Positions 1 to 8,647 of a stretch of DNA of 64,000 nt are shown here, piece after piece; positions within the stretch are counted from its first letter, which is position 1; the number at the start of each line of letters is the position of its first letter. The DNA comes from Pseudomonas sp. G34 (GTDB lineage: Bacteria; Pseudomonadota; Gammaproteobacteria; Pseudomonadales; Pseudomonadaceae). Location: positions 434,001-498,000 of the forward strand of contig NZ_JAVHZV010000029.1 of NCBI RefSeq assembly GCF_031119625.1. Reading direction: 5' to 3'. Made by a program: the position numbers and the translations under genes. Under the pieces are notes generated by a model that saw nothing but the letters and a program-made list of their open reading frames with translations, ran no database searches and was not told where the DNA came from.

Positions 1-132
1 GCAGGCGCGGGTGGCATCGGTGGCCCAGCTGCAGCCGCGTTGACCAGCCTCAGCACGGACTCCACCAGCGGCGGGCTCTCCGGCGAAACACGCCCCCACA
101 ACATCGCCTTGCTTGCCTGCATCCGTTACTGA
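1..132 (+). CDS. Phage tail fibre/collar protein, C-terminal end (partial)
   Basis: Frame 1 is open from the window edge and ends with TGA at 130-132. The visible 43 residues are Gly/Ala rich and then read GETRPHNIALLACIRY. This ending is typical of tail fibre or tail collar proteins, whose C-terminal domain contacts the host receptor. It lies 9 bases upstream of a Tfa-type chaperone gene, the usual fibre-chaperone order. The N-terminal part is outside the window, so length and receptor type cannot be judged. Confidence 0.8.
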   Translation, partial: AGAGGIGGPAAAALTSLSTDSTSGGLSGETRPHNIALLACIRY

Positions 133-141
133 GGTCTCACC

Positions 142-711
142 ATGCAAACCACTGCACCCACCATCTACAACTACAACCCAGCCACTGGCGAGTTGCTCGG
201 CACCAGTCAGGCAGACCCCGACCCACTCGATGCCGACAACTGGCTGATTCCGGCCTGGGCCACTACCACAGAACCACCGGAGGCGGTCGCTGGCTCCGTA
301 CGCTGTTGGCGAGATGGTGCTTGGCACCAGTGCGAGGATAACCGCGGCACGCTTTATCAAATCACCAACGGTGAACCCATCCAGCACGCTCAGCTCGGCC
401 CGCTGCCCGTAGGGTTCACCCGCGAGCCTGTCCCCGGGCAGCACTACACCTGGAACGGCAAAGAGTGGGTGTTCGACGAACAGGCAGCCCGAGCTGCATA
501 CGCCAGCGCCGCCTTGCTCGAGCGTAACCGCCTGCAGGTCGAAGCGACCGCACGCATTGCACCGCTGCAGGACGCCGCCGACCTTGAGGACGCTACCGAA
601 GCCGAACGCGCCGAGCTCGAAGCCTGGAAGCGCTACCGCGTCGCCCTGAATCGCGTGCCGCTGCAAGACGCTTACCCCAACCCCATCGAATGGCCCACAG
701 CGCCCAACTGA
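142..711 (+). CDS. Tail fibre assembly protein (Tfa family)
   Basis: A 189-residue protein with the C-terminal signature of caudoviral tail fibre assembly chaperones: a helix around residues 115-160, then W-x2-YR-V, and the ending YPNPIEWPTAPN. Proteins of this family bind the C-terminal tip of the tail fibre and assist its trimerisation or attachment. It directly follows the fibre gene end, which supports the pairing. A strong Rho-independent terminator follows at 729-752, so the fibre-tfa unit ends a transcript here. Confidence 0.85.
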   Translation: MQTTAPTIYNYNPATGELLGTSQADPDPLDADNWLIPAWATTTEPPEAVAGSVRCWRDGAWHQCEDNRGTLYQITNGEPIQHAQLGPLPVGFTREPVPGQHYTWNGKEWVFDEQAARAAYASAALLERNRLQVEATARIAPLQDAADLEDATEAERAELEAWKRYRVALNRVPLQDAYPNPIEWPTAPN

Positions 712-728
712 TTTTCCTGGGGAGGGTT

Positions 729-752
729 GCCCGCCATATGGCGGGCTTTTTT
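729..752 (+). terminator. Rho-independent terminator after tfa
   Basis: A 7-bp perfect stem (GCCCGCC / GGCGGGC) with an ATAT loop is followed by a run of six T. It separates the fibre/tfa transcript from the sheath operon. Confidence 0.9.
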
Positions 753-856
753 ATGCCCGCACGCTGTAACCCGCCGGCCTACAACGCCCACCGCTCGCCG
801 CGTTGCCGCGCGCGCGTCAGGCTCGGCACTGTCATTTCCCAACGCAGGCACCAGTC

Positions 857-2047
857 ATGGCCGACGAATACCACCACGGCGTCCGAGTCCTCGAAATCAA
901 CGAGGGCACACGCCCCATCCGCACCATTTCCACCGCAATCGTCGGCATGGTCTGCACCGCAGAAGACGCTGACCTCATTGCCTTCCCGCTCAACACCCCC
1001 GTGCTGGTCACCAACGTGCAAGCGGCCATCAAGTCCGCCGGCGTCAAGGGCACCCTGGCCGCCAGCCTGCAGGCCATTGCCGACCAAACCAAACCGGTGA
1101 CCGTCGTCGTTCGCGTGGCGGATGGCGAGGGTGCAACCGACGAGGAAAAGCTCGCCAGCCTCATCAGCAACATCGTCGGCACCACCACCGCCGAAGGCAA
1201 ATACACCGGCATGAAGGCCCTGCTGGCGGCCAAATCGCAGCTCGGCGTCACCCCGCGCATTCTCGGTGTGCCGGGCCTCGACCCGCTGCCGGTAGCCACC
1301 GCCCTGGTCAGCATCGCCAAGCAGCTGCGCGCCTTCGCCTACGTCAGTGCTTATGGCTGCAAATCTGTCAGCGAGGCCATCGCCTACCGCGAAGGCTTCG
1401 GCGCCCGCGAAGTCATGGTCATCTGGCCGGATTTCAAACGCTGGAGCACTGCAGCCGACGCCACCGTCACCGCTCCAGCGGTCGCCGTCGCCCTCGGCCT
1501 GCGCGCCAAGCTCGACCAGGAACAGGGCTGGCACAAAACCCTGTCCAACGTCGCCGTGGACGGCGTTACCGGCATCAGCGCCGACGTGTTCTGGGATCTG
1601 CAGAACCCCGCCACCGACGCCGGCCTGCTCAACGCCGCCGAGGTCACCACGCTGATCAACCACAGCGGCTACCGTTTCTGGGGCTCGCGCACCTGCAGCG
1701 AAGATCCGCTGTTCGCCTTCGAGAACTACACCCGCACCGCCCAGGTGCTGGCCGACACCATGGCCGAGGGGCATTTCTGGGCCGTCGACAAGCCCCTGCA
1801 TCCCTCCCTGGTGCGCGACATCATCGAGGGCATCAATGCCAAGTTCCGCGAGCTCAAGGCCGGCGGCTACATCATCGATGGCCAGTGCTGGTACGACCCC
1901 GAAGCCAACACCAAGGACACCCTCAAGGCCGGCAAGTTGTACATCGACTTCGACTACACCCCCGTGCCGCCCCTCGAGGATCTGAGCCTTCGCCAGCGCA
2001 TCACCGACCGCTATCTGGCCGAATTCGCCAGCAGCATCAACGCCTGA
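857..2047 (+). CDS. Contractile tail sheath protein (P2 gpFI-like)
   Basis: A 396-residue protein, the same length as P2 gpFI. The N-terminus MADEYHHGVRVLEINEGTR and the stretch AIVGMVCTA are hallmarks of P2-type sheath subunits, which polymerise around the tail tube and contract during DNA injection. I chose the ATG at 857 over an upstream in-frame ATG at 803 because it gives the conserved family N-terminus. The gene opens the tail operon FI-FII-E-E'-T-U-D. Confidence 0.95.
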   Translation: MADEYHHGVRVLEINEGTRPIRTISTAIVGMVCTAEDADLIAFPLNTPVLVTNVQAAIKSAGVKGTLAASLQAIADQTKPVTVVVRVADGEGATDEEKLASLISNIVGTTTAEGKYTGMKALLAAKSQLGVTPRILGVPGLDPLPVATALVSIAKQLRAFAYVSAYGCKSVSEAIAYREGFGAREVMVIWPDFKRWSTAADATVTAPAVAVALGLRAKLDQEQGWHKTLSNVAVDGVTGISADVFWDLQNPATDAGLLNAAEVTTLINHSGYRFWGSRTCSEDPLFAFENYTRTAQVLADTMAEGHFWAVDKPLHPSLVRDIIEGINAKFRELKAGGYIIDGQCWYDPEANTKDTLKAGKLYIDFDYTPVPPLEDLSLRQRITDRYLAEFASSINA

Positions 2048-2099
2048 TCACCGGCGCCCCGCCACGCGGGGCCAGCCCACGCACTAGGAGCGCGCCACC

Positions 2100-2615
2100 A
2101 TGGCCCTGCCTCTCAAACTGAAACAGATGAACCTCTTCAACGATGGCAACAGCTATCAAGGGCAGTGCGGCACCGTCACCCTGCCCAAGCTCACCCGCAA
2201 GCTCGAAGCCTGGCGCGGCGGCGGCATGGACGGTTCCGTCAAGGTCGACCTCGGCATGGGCGACGACGGCATCCAGCTGGAATGGACGATTGGCGGCTAC
2301 GACCTGATCGCCGTTCGCCAATACGGCATCACCTCGGCCAGCGGCGTCATGCTGCGCTGGACAGGTGCCGCACAACGTGACGACACCGGCGAAACCGTCG
2401 CCGTGGAAGTTGTCGTGCGCGGCCGTCACGAAGAGATCGACTTCGGCGACGCTGCACCCGGTGAAGACACCGAGCAGAAAGTCATCACCACCTGCAGCTA
2501 CTACAAGCTCATCGTCAACAGCCGCGTAGAGCTCGAAATCGACCTGCTCAACATGATCTTCATCGTCGACGGCGTCGACCGCTACCAAGAAATGCGCCGC
2601 GCCATCGGCCTGTAA
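2100..2615 (+). CDS. Major tail tube protein (P2 gpFII-like)
   Basis: A 171-residue protein (P2 gpFII has 172). It starts MALPLKLKQMNLFNDGNSYQ and carries the KLTRKLEAWRGGGMDG and MIFIVDGVDRYQ segments typical of myovirus tail tube subunits, which stack into the inner tube through which DNA passes. The start follows AGGAGCGCGCCACC, a good ribosome binding site. It sits 52 bases after the sheath gene, as in P2. Confidence 0.95.
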   Translation: MALPLKLKQMNLFNDGNSYQGQCGTVTLPKLTRKLEAWRGGGMDGSVKVDLGMGDDGIQLEWTIGGYDLIAVRQYGITSASGVMLRWTGAAQRDDTGETVAVEVVVRGRHEEIDFGDAAPGEDTEQKVITTCSYYKLIVNSRVELEIDLLNMIFIVDGVDRYQEMRRAIGL

Positions 2616-2675
2616 ACCTTTCGCACATATCCCGCCGGTTCGCCGGCGGCACTTCCCCAGTAAAGGAGCACCCCC

Positions 2676-3041
2676 ATGGCCACCCCTGAGAAAGACAGCA
2701 ACGCCAAAGCACCCGAAGCACCAGCGGCTGAAACCCAGGCAGCGAACCCCAATACCGTCGAGCTCGATACCCCTATCGTCCGCGGTGAAACCACCATCAC
2801 TCACATCACCGTGCGCAAGCCCTTGTCTGGCGAGCTGCGTGGCACTTCCCTGGCCGAGCTCGCCAACCTGGACGTCAACGCCCTGCGCAAAGTGCTGCCA
2901 CGCATCACCCTCCCAGCACTGACCGACGTTGAAGTCGGTCGCCTCGAACCCGCGGATCTACTCGATCTGGGCATGAAGGTGGGCAATTTTTTGTTGAAGA
3001 GGGCGCAGCGGGAGGAGATCAACACCTCCCTGACTGCGTAG
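2676..3041 (+). CDS. Tail assembly chaperone gpE (frameshift donor)
   Basis: A 121-residue protein in the position of P2 gene E, between the tube and tape measure genes. The zero-frame product ends shortly after a heptamer T-TTT-TTG at 2987-2993. Ribosomes slipping back one base there would leave the gpE frame after residue 106 and continue into the E' frame, giving a gpE-E' fusion. In P2 and many tailed phages this pair acts as chaperone for the tape measure protein. The N-terminal 25 residues are Ala/Pro/Lys rich and low in complexity. Confidence 0.88.
   Translation: MATPEKDSNAKAPEAPAAETQAANPNTVELDTPIVRGETTITHITVRKPLSGELRGTSLAELANLDVNALRKVLPRITLPALTDVEVGRLEPADLLDLGMKVGNFLLKRAQREEINTSLTA
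2987..2993 (+). other. Programmed -1 ribosomal frameshift site of E/E'
   Basis: The heptamer T-TTT-TTG is in register with the gpE codons (Phe 2988-2990, Leu 2991-2993), fitting X-XXY-YYZ. After a -1 slip the next codon starts at 2993, and that frame stays open to the stop at 3170-3172, giving a fusion of about 165 residues. P2 uses T6G at the same place. No slippage can be measured here, but gene position, heptamer and open -1 frame all agree. Confidence 0.85.
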
Positions 3042-3049
3042 AAAACGCC

Positions 3050-3172
3050 ATGGCCGACCTGGCCATCGTTTTCGGCTGGGCGCCCCAGGATATGGACGCC
3101 CTCACCGTTACAGAACTAATGCAATGGCGCGAGCGCGCCCGAGTACGGAGTCAAGCGGATGGCCGCAAGTAA
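3050..3172 (+). CDS. GpE'-type tail assembly protein (made as gpE-E' fusion)
   Basis: Forty residues from an internal ATG read MADLAIVFGW followed by a short acidic turn and ELMQWRERARVRS, the GpE' family pattern (hydrophobic strand, then an ELM-W-RERA helix). The frame is -1 relative to gpE and stays open upstream to the slippery site at 2987-2993, so the natural product is probably the frameshift fusion rather than a free 40-mer. Its end overlaps the tape measure start at 3159 by 14 bases, suggesting translational coupling. Confidence 0.85.
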   Translation: MADLAIVFGWAPQDMDALTVTELMQWRERARVRSQADGRK

Positions 3173-5714
3173 CCTCAAACTGCAGGTCATCCTTTCCGCC
3201 CTCGATCGCGCTACCGCCCCGCTGAAAAAGATCCAGGGCGGCAGCCTCGGCGCTGCCCGCGCCCTGAAAGAATCACGCGACCGCCTCAAGGAGCTCAACA
3301 GCATCCAGAAGGATGTCAGCGCCTGGCGTGTGCAGCGCACCGCTGCCAAACAGACCGAAGACGCCCTGCAGGCCGCCCGTGATCGCGTCAAGGCACTCGG
3401 CGTGCAAATGCAGGCCACCGGGGTGCCCACCCGGCAGATGACGCGTGACCTCAAGGCCGCCATACGCGAAGCCACCGGGCTCAAGCGCGAACATCAGCAA
3501 AACCAGATCCAGCTCCAGGGCCTGCGCAACAAACTCAACGCCGCCGGCATCAGCACCCGCAACCTGGGCGCCGGCGAGCGCGACCTCAAGGCCAAGATCG
3601 CCGCCACCAACAGCGAACTGCTAAAGCAGGAGACGCGCCTCAAGCGCATCACTCAGCAAAAGCAGCGCCTGGCCAGAACCAAAGATCAGTACCAGCGCAC
3701 CCAGGCCCATGCCGGCAGCATGGCCGCCAGCGGCGCCGGCGGCGTCGCCACCGGTACCGGCATCCTCTTCGGCATGCAGCGCCTGCTCGCACCAGGCGTC
3801 GAGTTCGACACCACCATGAGCAAGGTGCAGGCCCTCACCGGCCTGGCCAAGGGCGACGAGCAGCTCGCCGCGCTGCGCGCCCAGGCGCGCAAGCTGGGTG
3901 CCGAAACCATGTTCAGCGCTGGCGACGCCGCCAGCGGCCAGGCGTTTCTGGCCATGGCTGGCTTCACCCCCAAGGCCATCCAGGACGCCATGCCCGGCCT
4001 GCTCGACATGGCCAAGGCCGGCGATATGGATCTCGGCCGCACCGCCGATATCGCGTCCAACATCCTTGGCGGCTTCCGCATTGATCCCAGCCAGATGGGC
4101 AACGTGGCCGACGTGCTAACCAAGGCGTTCACCACCTCCAACATGAGCCTGGAGATGCTCGGCGACACCATGTCCTACGTCGGGCCGGTTGCTGCCACGG
4201 CAGGCATGGGCCTGGAAGAAGCCGCCGCCATGGCGGGCCTGCTCGGCAACGTCGGCATTCAGGCGAGCAAGTCCGGTACCACCCTGCGCGCCATGCTGCT
4301 GCGCCTGGCCGCGCCCATGGGCCCGGCGGAAAAGGCCATGAAGAAGCTGGGCATCCGCGCCAAGGACTCAGCCGGCAACGTCCGCAGCATCACCACTGTG
4401 CTCGGCGAGGTGGCCAAGGCTACCGAGAAAATGGGCACAGGTGATCGCCTGGAGTACCTCAAGGCCATCTTCGGTGAGGAACCGGCCGCCGGCATGGCCG
4501 AGCTGATCAACCAGGCCGGCGCCGGGGGCATCCTCAAGTACCTGGACGTGGTGAAAGACCACGCCGGCGCCGCCGGCCGCACCGCCAAGGTCATGGCCGA
4601 CAACTTCACCGGCGACCTGGACGAGCTGTTCTCCGGCCTCGACGAAGTGCGCATCGAGCTGTTCGACCAGCAGAATGGCCCCCTGCGTGAATTCGTCCAG
4701 GGCCTCACCGTCATGGTCGGCCGCATTGGCGCCTGGGTGCGCGAAAACCCCGTGCTCACCGCGCAAATCACCAAGACGGTCGCCGGCCTGGGCCTGCTCA
4801 TGGCCGTCATGGGCGGCATCACCCTGGCCCTAGCCAGCATCCTCGGCCCGTTCGCTATGGTGCGCTTCGCCATGATGCTGCTCGGCATAAAGAGCCTGGG
4901 CCTGGTCACCGCCTTGAAGTTCGTTGCCAGCGCACTGCTGTGGATCGCCCGCCTCGCCATGGCCAACCCCATCGGCCTGCTCATCACCGTGCTCGCCGGC
5001 GGCGCCTACCTCATCTACCAGAACTGGGACGCCGTGAAGGCCTACATGGCCGGCCTGTGGGCAGAGCTGAAGGAGGGCTTCAGCGGCGGCATCGGCAGCA
5101 TCATCGCCACGCTTACCAACTTCAGCCCCCTGGGCCTGATCTACCGCGCTTTCGCCGGCGTGCTCAGCTACCTGGGCGTCGAACTGCCGGGCAAATTCAC
5201 CGACTTCGGCGGCATGCTTATGGACGGCATGGTGAACGGCATCACCGCCGGCCTGGGCAAAGTGAAAAGCGCCATCACCGGTGCCGGCGAAAGCACCATC
5301 AGCTGGTTCAAGGAAAAGCTCGGCATCCACTCCCCGTCGCGCGTGTTCGCTCAGCTCGGCGGCTTCACCATGGCCGGCCTCGGCCAGGGCCTGGCCAAGG
5401 GCGAAGGCGGCGTGCTCAAGCAGGTGGCCAGCACCGCCAAGCAGCTCACCGCCGCCGGCGCTGCCACCTTGGGCCTGGGCTTCGGTCTGCCGGCGCTGGC
5501 CGATCAGCAGCCCCTGCAGTTCGACCGCCGCGCGCCGCTCACCGCCAACACGGGCGGCAACACCGTCATCCAGGGCGACACCATCACCATCAACATCAGC
5601 GCGGGCCCGGGCACCGACACAGCCGAGCTGCAGCGCATGCTCAACCGCCTGCTCGACGAGCGCGAGCGCCACAAAGCCACGCGCCTGCGCAGCAGCCTGC
5701 GCGACACGGACTGA
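3159..5714 (+). CDS. Tail tape measure protein (P2 gpT-like)
   Basis: An 851-residue protein, the longest of the tail module, in the gpT position. Residues 1-180 are Lys/Arg/Gln-rich coiled-coil helices. Residues about 200-420 form the TP901-type tape measure core with repeated MAGF/MAAMAG segments. Two hydrophobic stretches follow (about 535-575 and 600-620), as expected for a protein that enters the host membrane. The C-terminal part includes the SPSRVFAQLGGFTMAGL motif common near tape measure ends. It sets tail length and is threaded inside the tube. Confidence 0.93.
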   Translation: MAASNLKLQVILSALDRATAPLKKIQGGSLGAARALKESRDRLKELNSIQKDVSAWRVQRTAAKQTEDALQAARDRVKALGVQMQATGVPTRQMTRDLKAAIREATGLKREHQQNQIQLQGLRNKLNAAGISTRNLGAGERDLKAKIAATNSELLKQETRLKRITQQKQRLARTKDQYQRTQAHAGSMAASGAGGVATGTGILFGMQRLLAPGVEFDTTMSKVQALTGLAKGDEQLAALRAQARKLGAETMFSAGDAASGQAFLAMAGFTPKAIQDAMPGLLDMAKAGDMDLGRTADIASNILGGFRIDPSQMGNVADVLTKAFTTSNMSLEMLGDTMSYVGPVAATAGMGLEEAAAMAGLLGNVGIQASKSGTTLRAMLLRLAAPMGPAEKAMKKLGIRAKDSAGNVRSITTVLGEVAKATEKMGTGDRLEYLKAIFGEEPAAGMAELINQAGAGGILKYLDVVKDHAGAAGRTAKVMADNFTGDLDELFSGLDEVRIELFDQQNGPLREFVQGLTVMVGRIGAWVRENPVLTAQITKTVAGLGLLMAVMGGITLALASILGPFAMVRFAMMLLGIKSLGLVTALKFVASALLWIARLAMANPIGLLITVLAGGAYLIYQNWDAVKAYMAGLWAELKEGFSGGIGSIIATLTNFSPLGLIYRAFAGVLSYLGVELPGKFTDFGGMLMDGMVNGITAGLGKVKSAITGAGESTISWFKEKLGIHSPSRVFAQLGGFTMAGLGQGLAKGEGGVLKQVASTAKQLTAAGAATLGLGFGLPALADQQPLQFDRRAPLTANTGGNTVIQGDTITINISAGPGTDTAELQRMLNRLLDERERHKATRLRSSLRDTD

Positions 5715-5735
5715 TCTACAACGGAGAGTCGAGAA

Positions 5736-6176
5736 ATGATGATGTCCCTGGGCATGTTTGTGTTCAGCCTGCACACCCTCGCCTACCAGGAGTTTCAGCG
5801 CCAAACGGCCTGGCGGCATGGCAGCACCAGCCGCATCGGCACCAACCCTGCCCTGCAGTACCTGGGCCGTGGTGATGAAACCATCACCCTGCCTGGCACC
5901 CTGCTGCCCGAGCTGGCCGGCACGCCCATCAGCCTCGACGTACTGCGCCAGATGGCCGACACCGGCAAGGCCTGGCCCCTGGTCGAAGGCACCGGCCGCG
6001 TCTATGGCCTGTGGGTCATCGAAAGCCTCAGTGAAACCCGCTCCCTGTTCTTCTCGGATGGCGCCGCCCGGCGCATCGAATTCAACCTGGTGCTCAAGCG
6101 CGTCGACGACGGCCGCACCGACCTGCTCGGCAGCCTCACCGGCGTGCTCGGCAACATCCTCAGGAGCGTGCTGTGA
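5736..6176 (+). CDS. Tail terminator-type protein (P2 gpU-like)
   Basis: A 146-residue protein with gpU features: an N-terminus MMMSLGMFVFSLHTLAYQ, then a central RIGTNPALQYLGRG segment and a C-terminal EFNLVLKRVDD strand. gpU caps or completes the P2 tail tube. It lies between tape measure T and gene D. Its stop overlaps the GTG start of D by four bases, indicating coupled translation. Confidence 0.92.
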   Translation: MMMSLGMFVFSLHTLAYQEFQRQTAWRHGSTSRIGTNPALQYLGRGDETITLPGTLLPELAGTPISLDVLRQMADTGKAWPLVEGTGRVYGLWVIESLSETRSLFFSDGAARRIEFNLVLKRVDDGRTDLLGSLTGVLGNILRSVL

Positions 6177-7441
6177 TCGATCGCGCGCTCACCTATGCCG
6201 GCGGGCACCTGCGCGAGGCGGCCGAGTCCTACCGCGAAGCGGCCGGCTACCCCACGCCGATCTGCCGCGTGGTGGTCGACGGCAACGACATCACCGCCGC
6301 CATCACCCAGCGCCTTATCAGCATCAACCTTACCGACAACCGCGGCCTCGAGGCCGACACGCTGGATATCCAGCTCAGCGACCACGACGGCCTGCTCGCC
6401 ATCCCGCCACGCGGCGCCTTGGTGCGCCTGTGGCTGGGCTGGAGCGACACCGGGCTGATCGACAAAGGCAGCTACACCGTCGACGAAACCGAACACAGCG
6501 GCGCGCCGGACGTGCTCAACATCCGCGCCCGCAGCGCCGACCTGCGCAAAGGCCTCAAGGTAAAGCGTGAGCGCAGTTGGAACGCCGCCACTCTGGGCGC
6601 GGTCATCACAGCGCTGGCCACCGGCAACGGCCTGCAGGCCATCGTCGCCGGCGTGCTGGCCAGCATTCCCCTGGTGCACCTAGACCAGGCCAACGAGTCC
6701 GACGCCAACCTGCTCACCCGCCTCGGCCAGCAGCATGACGCCATCGCCACCGTAAAGGCCGGCCGCCTGCTGTTCATGCCCACCGGGGCCAGCACCACCG
6801 CCAGCGGCTTGGCACTGCCCCATATCACCCTCACCCGCGCACACGGCGACCAGCACCGCTTCCTGGAAGCCGACCGCGACGCCTACACCGGCGTGCGCGC
6901 CTACTACTACGAGGTCAACAGCGCCGCCAAGAAGGAGGCCATCGCCGGCGGCGGCGACAACCTCAAGGACCTGCGCCACACCTACACCGACCAGGCCACC
7001 GCCTTGGGCGCGGCGCGCGCCGAGTGGGCACGCCTGCAGCGCGGCACCGCCACCCTCAGCTACACCCTCGCCAAGGGCCGGCCAGAGCTCACCCCCGAGC
7101 TGACTTACAGCCTGGTCGGCATCAAACAGGAAATCGCCGCCATCATCTGGCTCGGCGGCAACGTGCAGCACGCCTTCACCCCCGAGGCCTACACCACCAG
7201 CCTCGAGCTGGAATCCCAGCTGCCGGAGAGCGAGATCGCCGACCTGGCCGAAAGCGCCGAGCGATACACCGGCGTACTCGCCTGGTACCGCGACGGGAAG
7301 ACAGGGAAACAGGTCAAGATGACCAAGGGCGATCAGACCAAGCCCAAGCGGCTGACGCACCTGTACGCCAGCAAGGCCAGCGCCAAGCGGGCAGTAGATC
7401 GAGAGTCGAAGAAACTGCAAGCGATCAACGGCAACAAATAG
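6173..7441 (+). CDS. Late control / baseplate hub protein (P2 gpD-like)
   Basis: A 422-residue protein following gpU with a GTG start inside the GTGA overlap. The region FNL-DNRGLEADTLDIQLSDHDG (about residues 44-66) and the later RLWLGWSDTGLIDKGSYTVDE are characteristic of gpD. This protein forms the tail tip hub and closes the P2 tail operon. It is somewhat longer than P2 gpD; the extra length is a Lys/Arg-rich C-terminus. No baseplate genes are visible nearby; they would lie left of the window. Confidence 0.92.
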   Translation: MIDRALTYAGGHLREAAESYREAAGYPTPICRVVVDGNDITAAITQRLISINLTDNRGLEADTLDIQLSDHDGLLAIPPRGALVRLWLGWSDTGLIDKGSYTVDETEHSGAPDVLNIRARSADLRKGLKVKRERSWNAATLGAVITALATGNGLQAIVAGVLASIPLVHLDQANESDANLLTRLGQQHDAIATVKAGRLLFMPTGASTTASGLALPHITLTRAHGDQHRFLEADRDAYTGVRAYYYEVNSAAKKEAIAGGGDNLKDLRHTYTDQATALGAARAEWARLQRGTATLSYTLAKGRPELTPELTYSLVGIKQEIAAIIWLGGNVQHAFTPEAYTTSLELESQLPESEIADLAESAERYTGVLAWYRDGKTGKQVKMTKGDQTKPKRLTHLYASKASAKRAVDRESKKLQAINGNK

Positions 7442-7500
7442 AGCTGAACGCCCGCTGCTCGCCCCTGCTCACAATCTTTACAGGTAAGGGGGAGACCGTT

Positions 7501-7710
7501 ATGGAAAACCGCGTCGAGCAACTCAGGGCAGCCACCGCAGGGCGTTACAGGATCTTCACAGAAGAAACTGACGATTGCTTTGAGATCATCTGCCTGGATC
7601 AGAAGTACAATCTGGTCACCAATCGCCGTATTTCTCGAACGCAGTTGCAGAACAGGGCCTTGATGACGGCGATCTACAGCGACCTTAGAATGAAGCTGGG
7701 CTGTCACTAA
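7501..7710 (+). CDS. Small DUF3509-like protein
   Basis: A 69-residue protein with an excellent ribosome binding site (GGTAAGGGGGAGACCGTT before ATG). The second half, YNLVTNRRISRTQLQNRALM, resembles the RRVIS-x-AQL pattern of DUF3509 proteins, a small family of unknown function common in Pseudomonas. It is shorter than usual for that family. It follows gpD by 59 bases and may be read from the tail operon. The family match is by eye and moderate; the coding call is stronger than the family call. Confidence 0.6.
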   Translation: MENRVEQLRAATAGRYRIFTEETDDCFEIICLDQKYNLVTNRRISRTQLQNRALMTAIYSDLRMKLGCH

Positions 7711-7772
7711 AACTGGTACGCAGCCGCGCGACCAGTGATGCACCACCGCAACACCCCCCTACGGCGCCACCA

Positions 7773-8219
7773 GTGAATAACTCGATTCTGTTAGTGGAAG
7801 ACCAAGCGCTAGACCTGGAACTCACCCTTATTGCGCTGAGACGCGCCGGCATGGACGGTAATCTCACCGTGGTGCGCGACGGGCAAGAGGCGCTGGACTA
7901 CCTCAAGTGCCATAGCCGCTTCGCCGACCGCGAGCCAGGCAACCCTTCGTTGGTCATTATGGACCTCGCAACACCTAAGCTCAGCGGCCTTGAGCTGCTC
8001 GAGGCCATTCGAGGTTGCGAGCTTCTGCACGATATTCCAGTTGTCGTACTCACCAACTCTCGCGATCCTGCTGCCAAGCAGAAGGCACACGACCTGCAGG
8101 TCAGTTCCTACGTCGTAAAGCCGTTGGCATTGGAGGATTTCGTAGCCGCAGTCAGCGAGCTGGGCGTTCTGCAAGCGGCGAGTCGATATAGAGCCAGACG
8201 TCAGCCGACTGCCGGCTGA
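7773..8219 (+). CDS. CheY-like single-domain response regulator
   Basis: A 148-residue receiver domain of the Rcp1 type with no output domain. Visible key residues are acidic E9/D10, phosphoacceptor D64 in VIMDLA, T94 in VVVLTNS and K116 in VVKP. The usual D-x-N-x-PxLxG turn reads DLATPKLSG, so the residue after D64-L65 is Ala instead of Asn, a slight deviation. The start is GTG with a weak upstream binding site. No histidine kinase is encoded in the visible prophage, so it probably takes phosphate from a host kinase. It lies between the tail operon and the SOS genes. Confidence 0.88.
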   Translation: MNNSILLVEDQALDLELTLIALRRAGMDGNLTVVRDGQEALDYLKCHSRFADREPGNPSLVIMDLATPKLSGLELLEAIRGCELLHDIPVVVLTNSRDPAAKQKAHDLQVSSYVVKPLALEDFVAAVSELGVLQAASRYRARRQPTAG

Positions 8220-8235
8220 CATACCAGAGCGCTGC

Positions 8236-8472
8236 TCAGCGCTCGCTCTTCATCCTGTCCAACTCGCGATGCAAGCCTTCGACAAAGGCGCTGATGGAAC
8301 TCCAGCTCATCAGCTGGCTGCTGGAAATACCTGTCAGATTGAGCAGCACGGCCTCAGTATTGGGGTCGCTTACGCGGATGGACACGAACCCTTCTGTCGA
8401 AATAGTGCATTTGCAGATGTAGGGCACGAATGAGGCCTCGATCAGCTGGCGCTGCTGCAGCATTGACATCAT
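8236..8472 (-). CDS. DUF1652 family protein
   Basis: A 78-residue protein with the DUF1652 pattern: an N-terminal L-x2-RQLIEASFVP helix, a C-x-C pair, then a strand with SIRVSDP and a C-terminal helix starting SISAFVEGLHREL. The family is small, Pseudomonas-centred and uncharacterised. It is convergent with the response regulator, 16 bases from its stop. It may be host cargo captured by the phage. Confidence 0.75.
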   Translation of the reverse strand: MMSMLQQRQLIEASFVPYICKCTISTEGFVSIRVSDPNTEAVLLNLTGISSSQLMSWSSISAFVEGLHRELDRMKSER

Positions 8473-8647
8473 GAGCTGACACTCTGAGGGGCCCCACTTT
8501 CGTGAGAAAGGCCGAAGGCGGCGAAAAAACGCGCAGGAGTATGAATGACTTTGTACCTCTTTGCCTTATAACTTTTTGTGTAGCAACGAACATCTATCGC
8601 TTTATGAATAATACTGGCCACCTATACCCTTCTGATTAATCCAACGT

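Noticed and set aside
779..1801. A long minus-strand frame opposite the tail sheath gene
   Set aside because: Shadow frame; the sheath protein on the plus strand is a full-length family match.
1..7441. R-type pyocin (tailocin) interpretation of the tail module
   Set aside because: Integrase, replication genes, Ogr, repressor and tRNA integration are all present to the right, which pyocin clusters lack.
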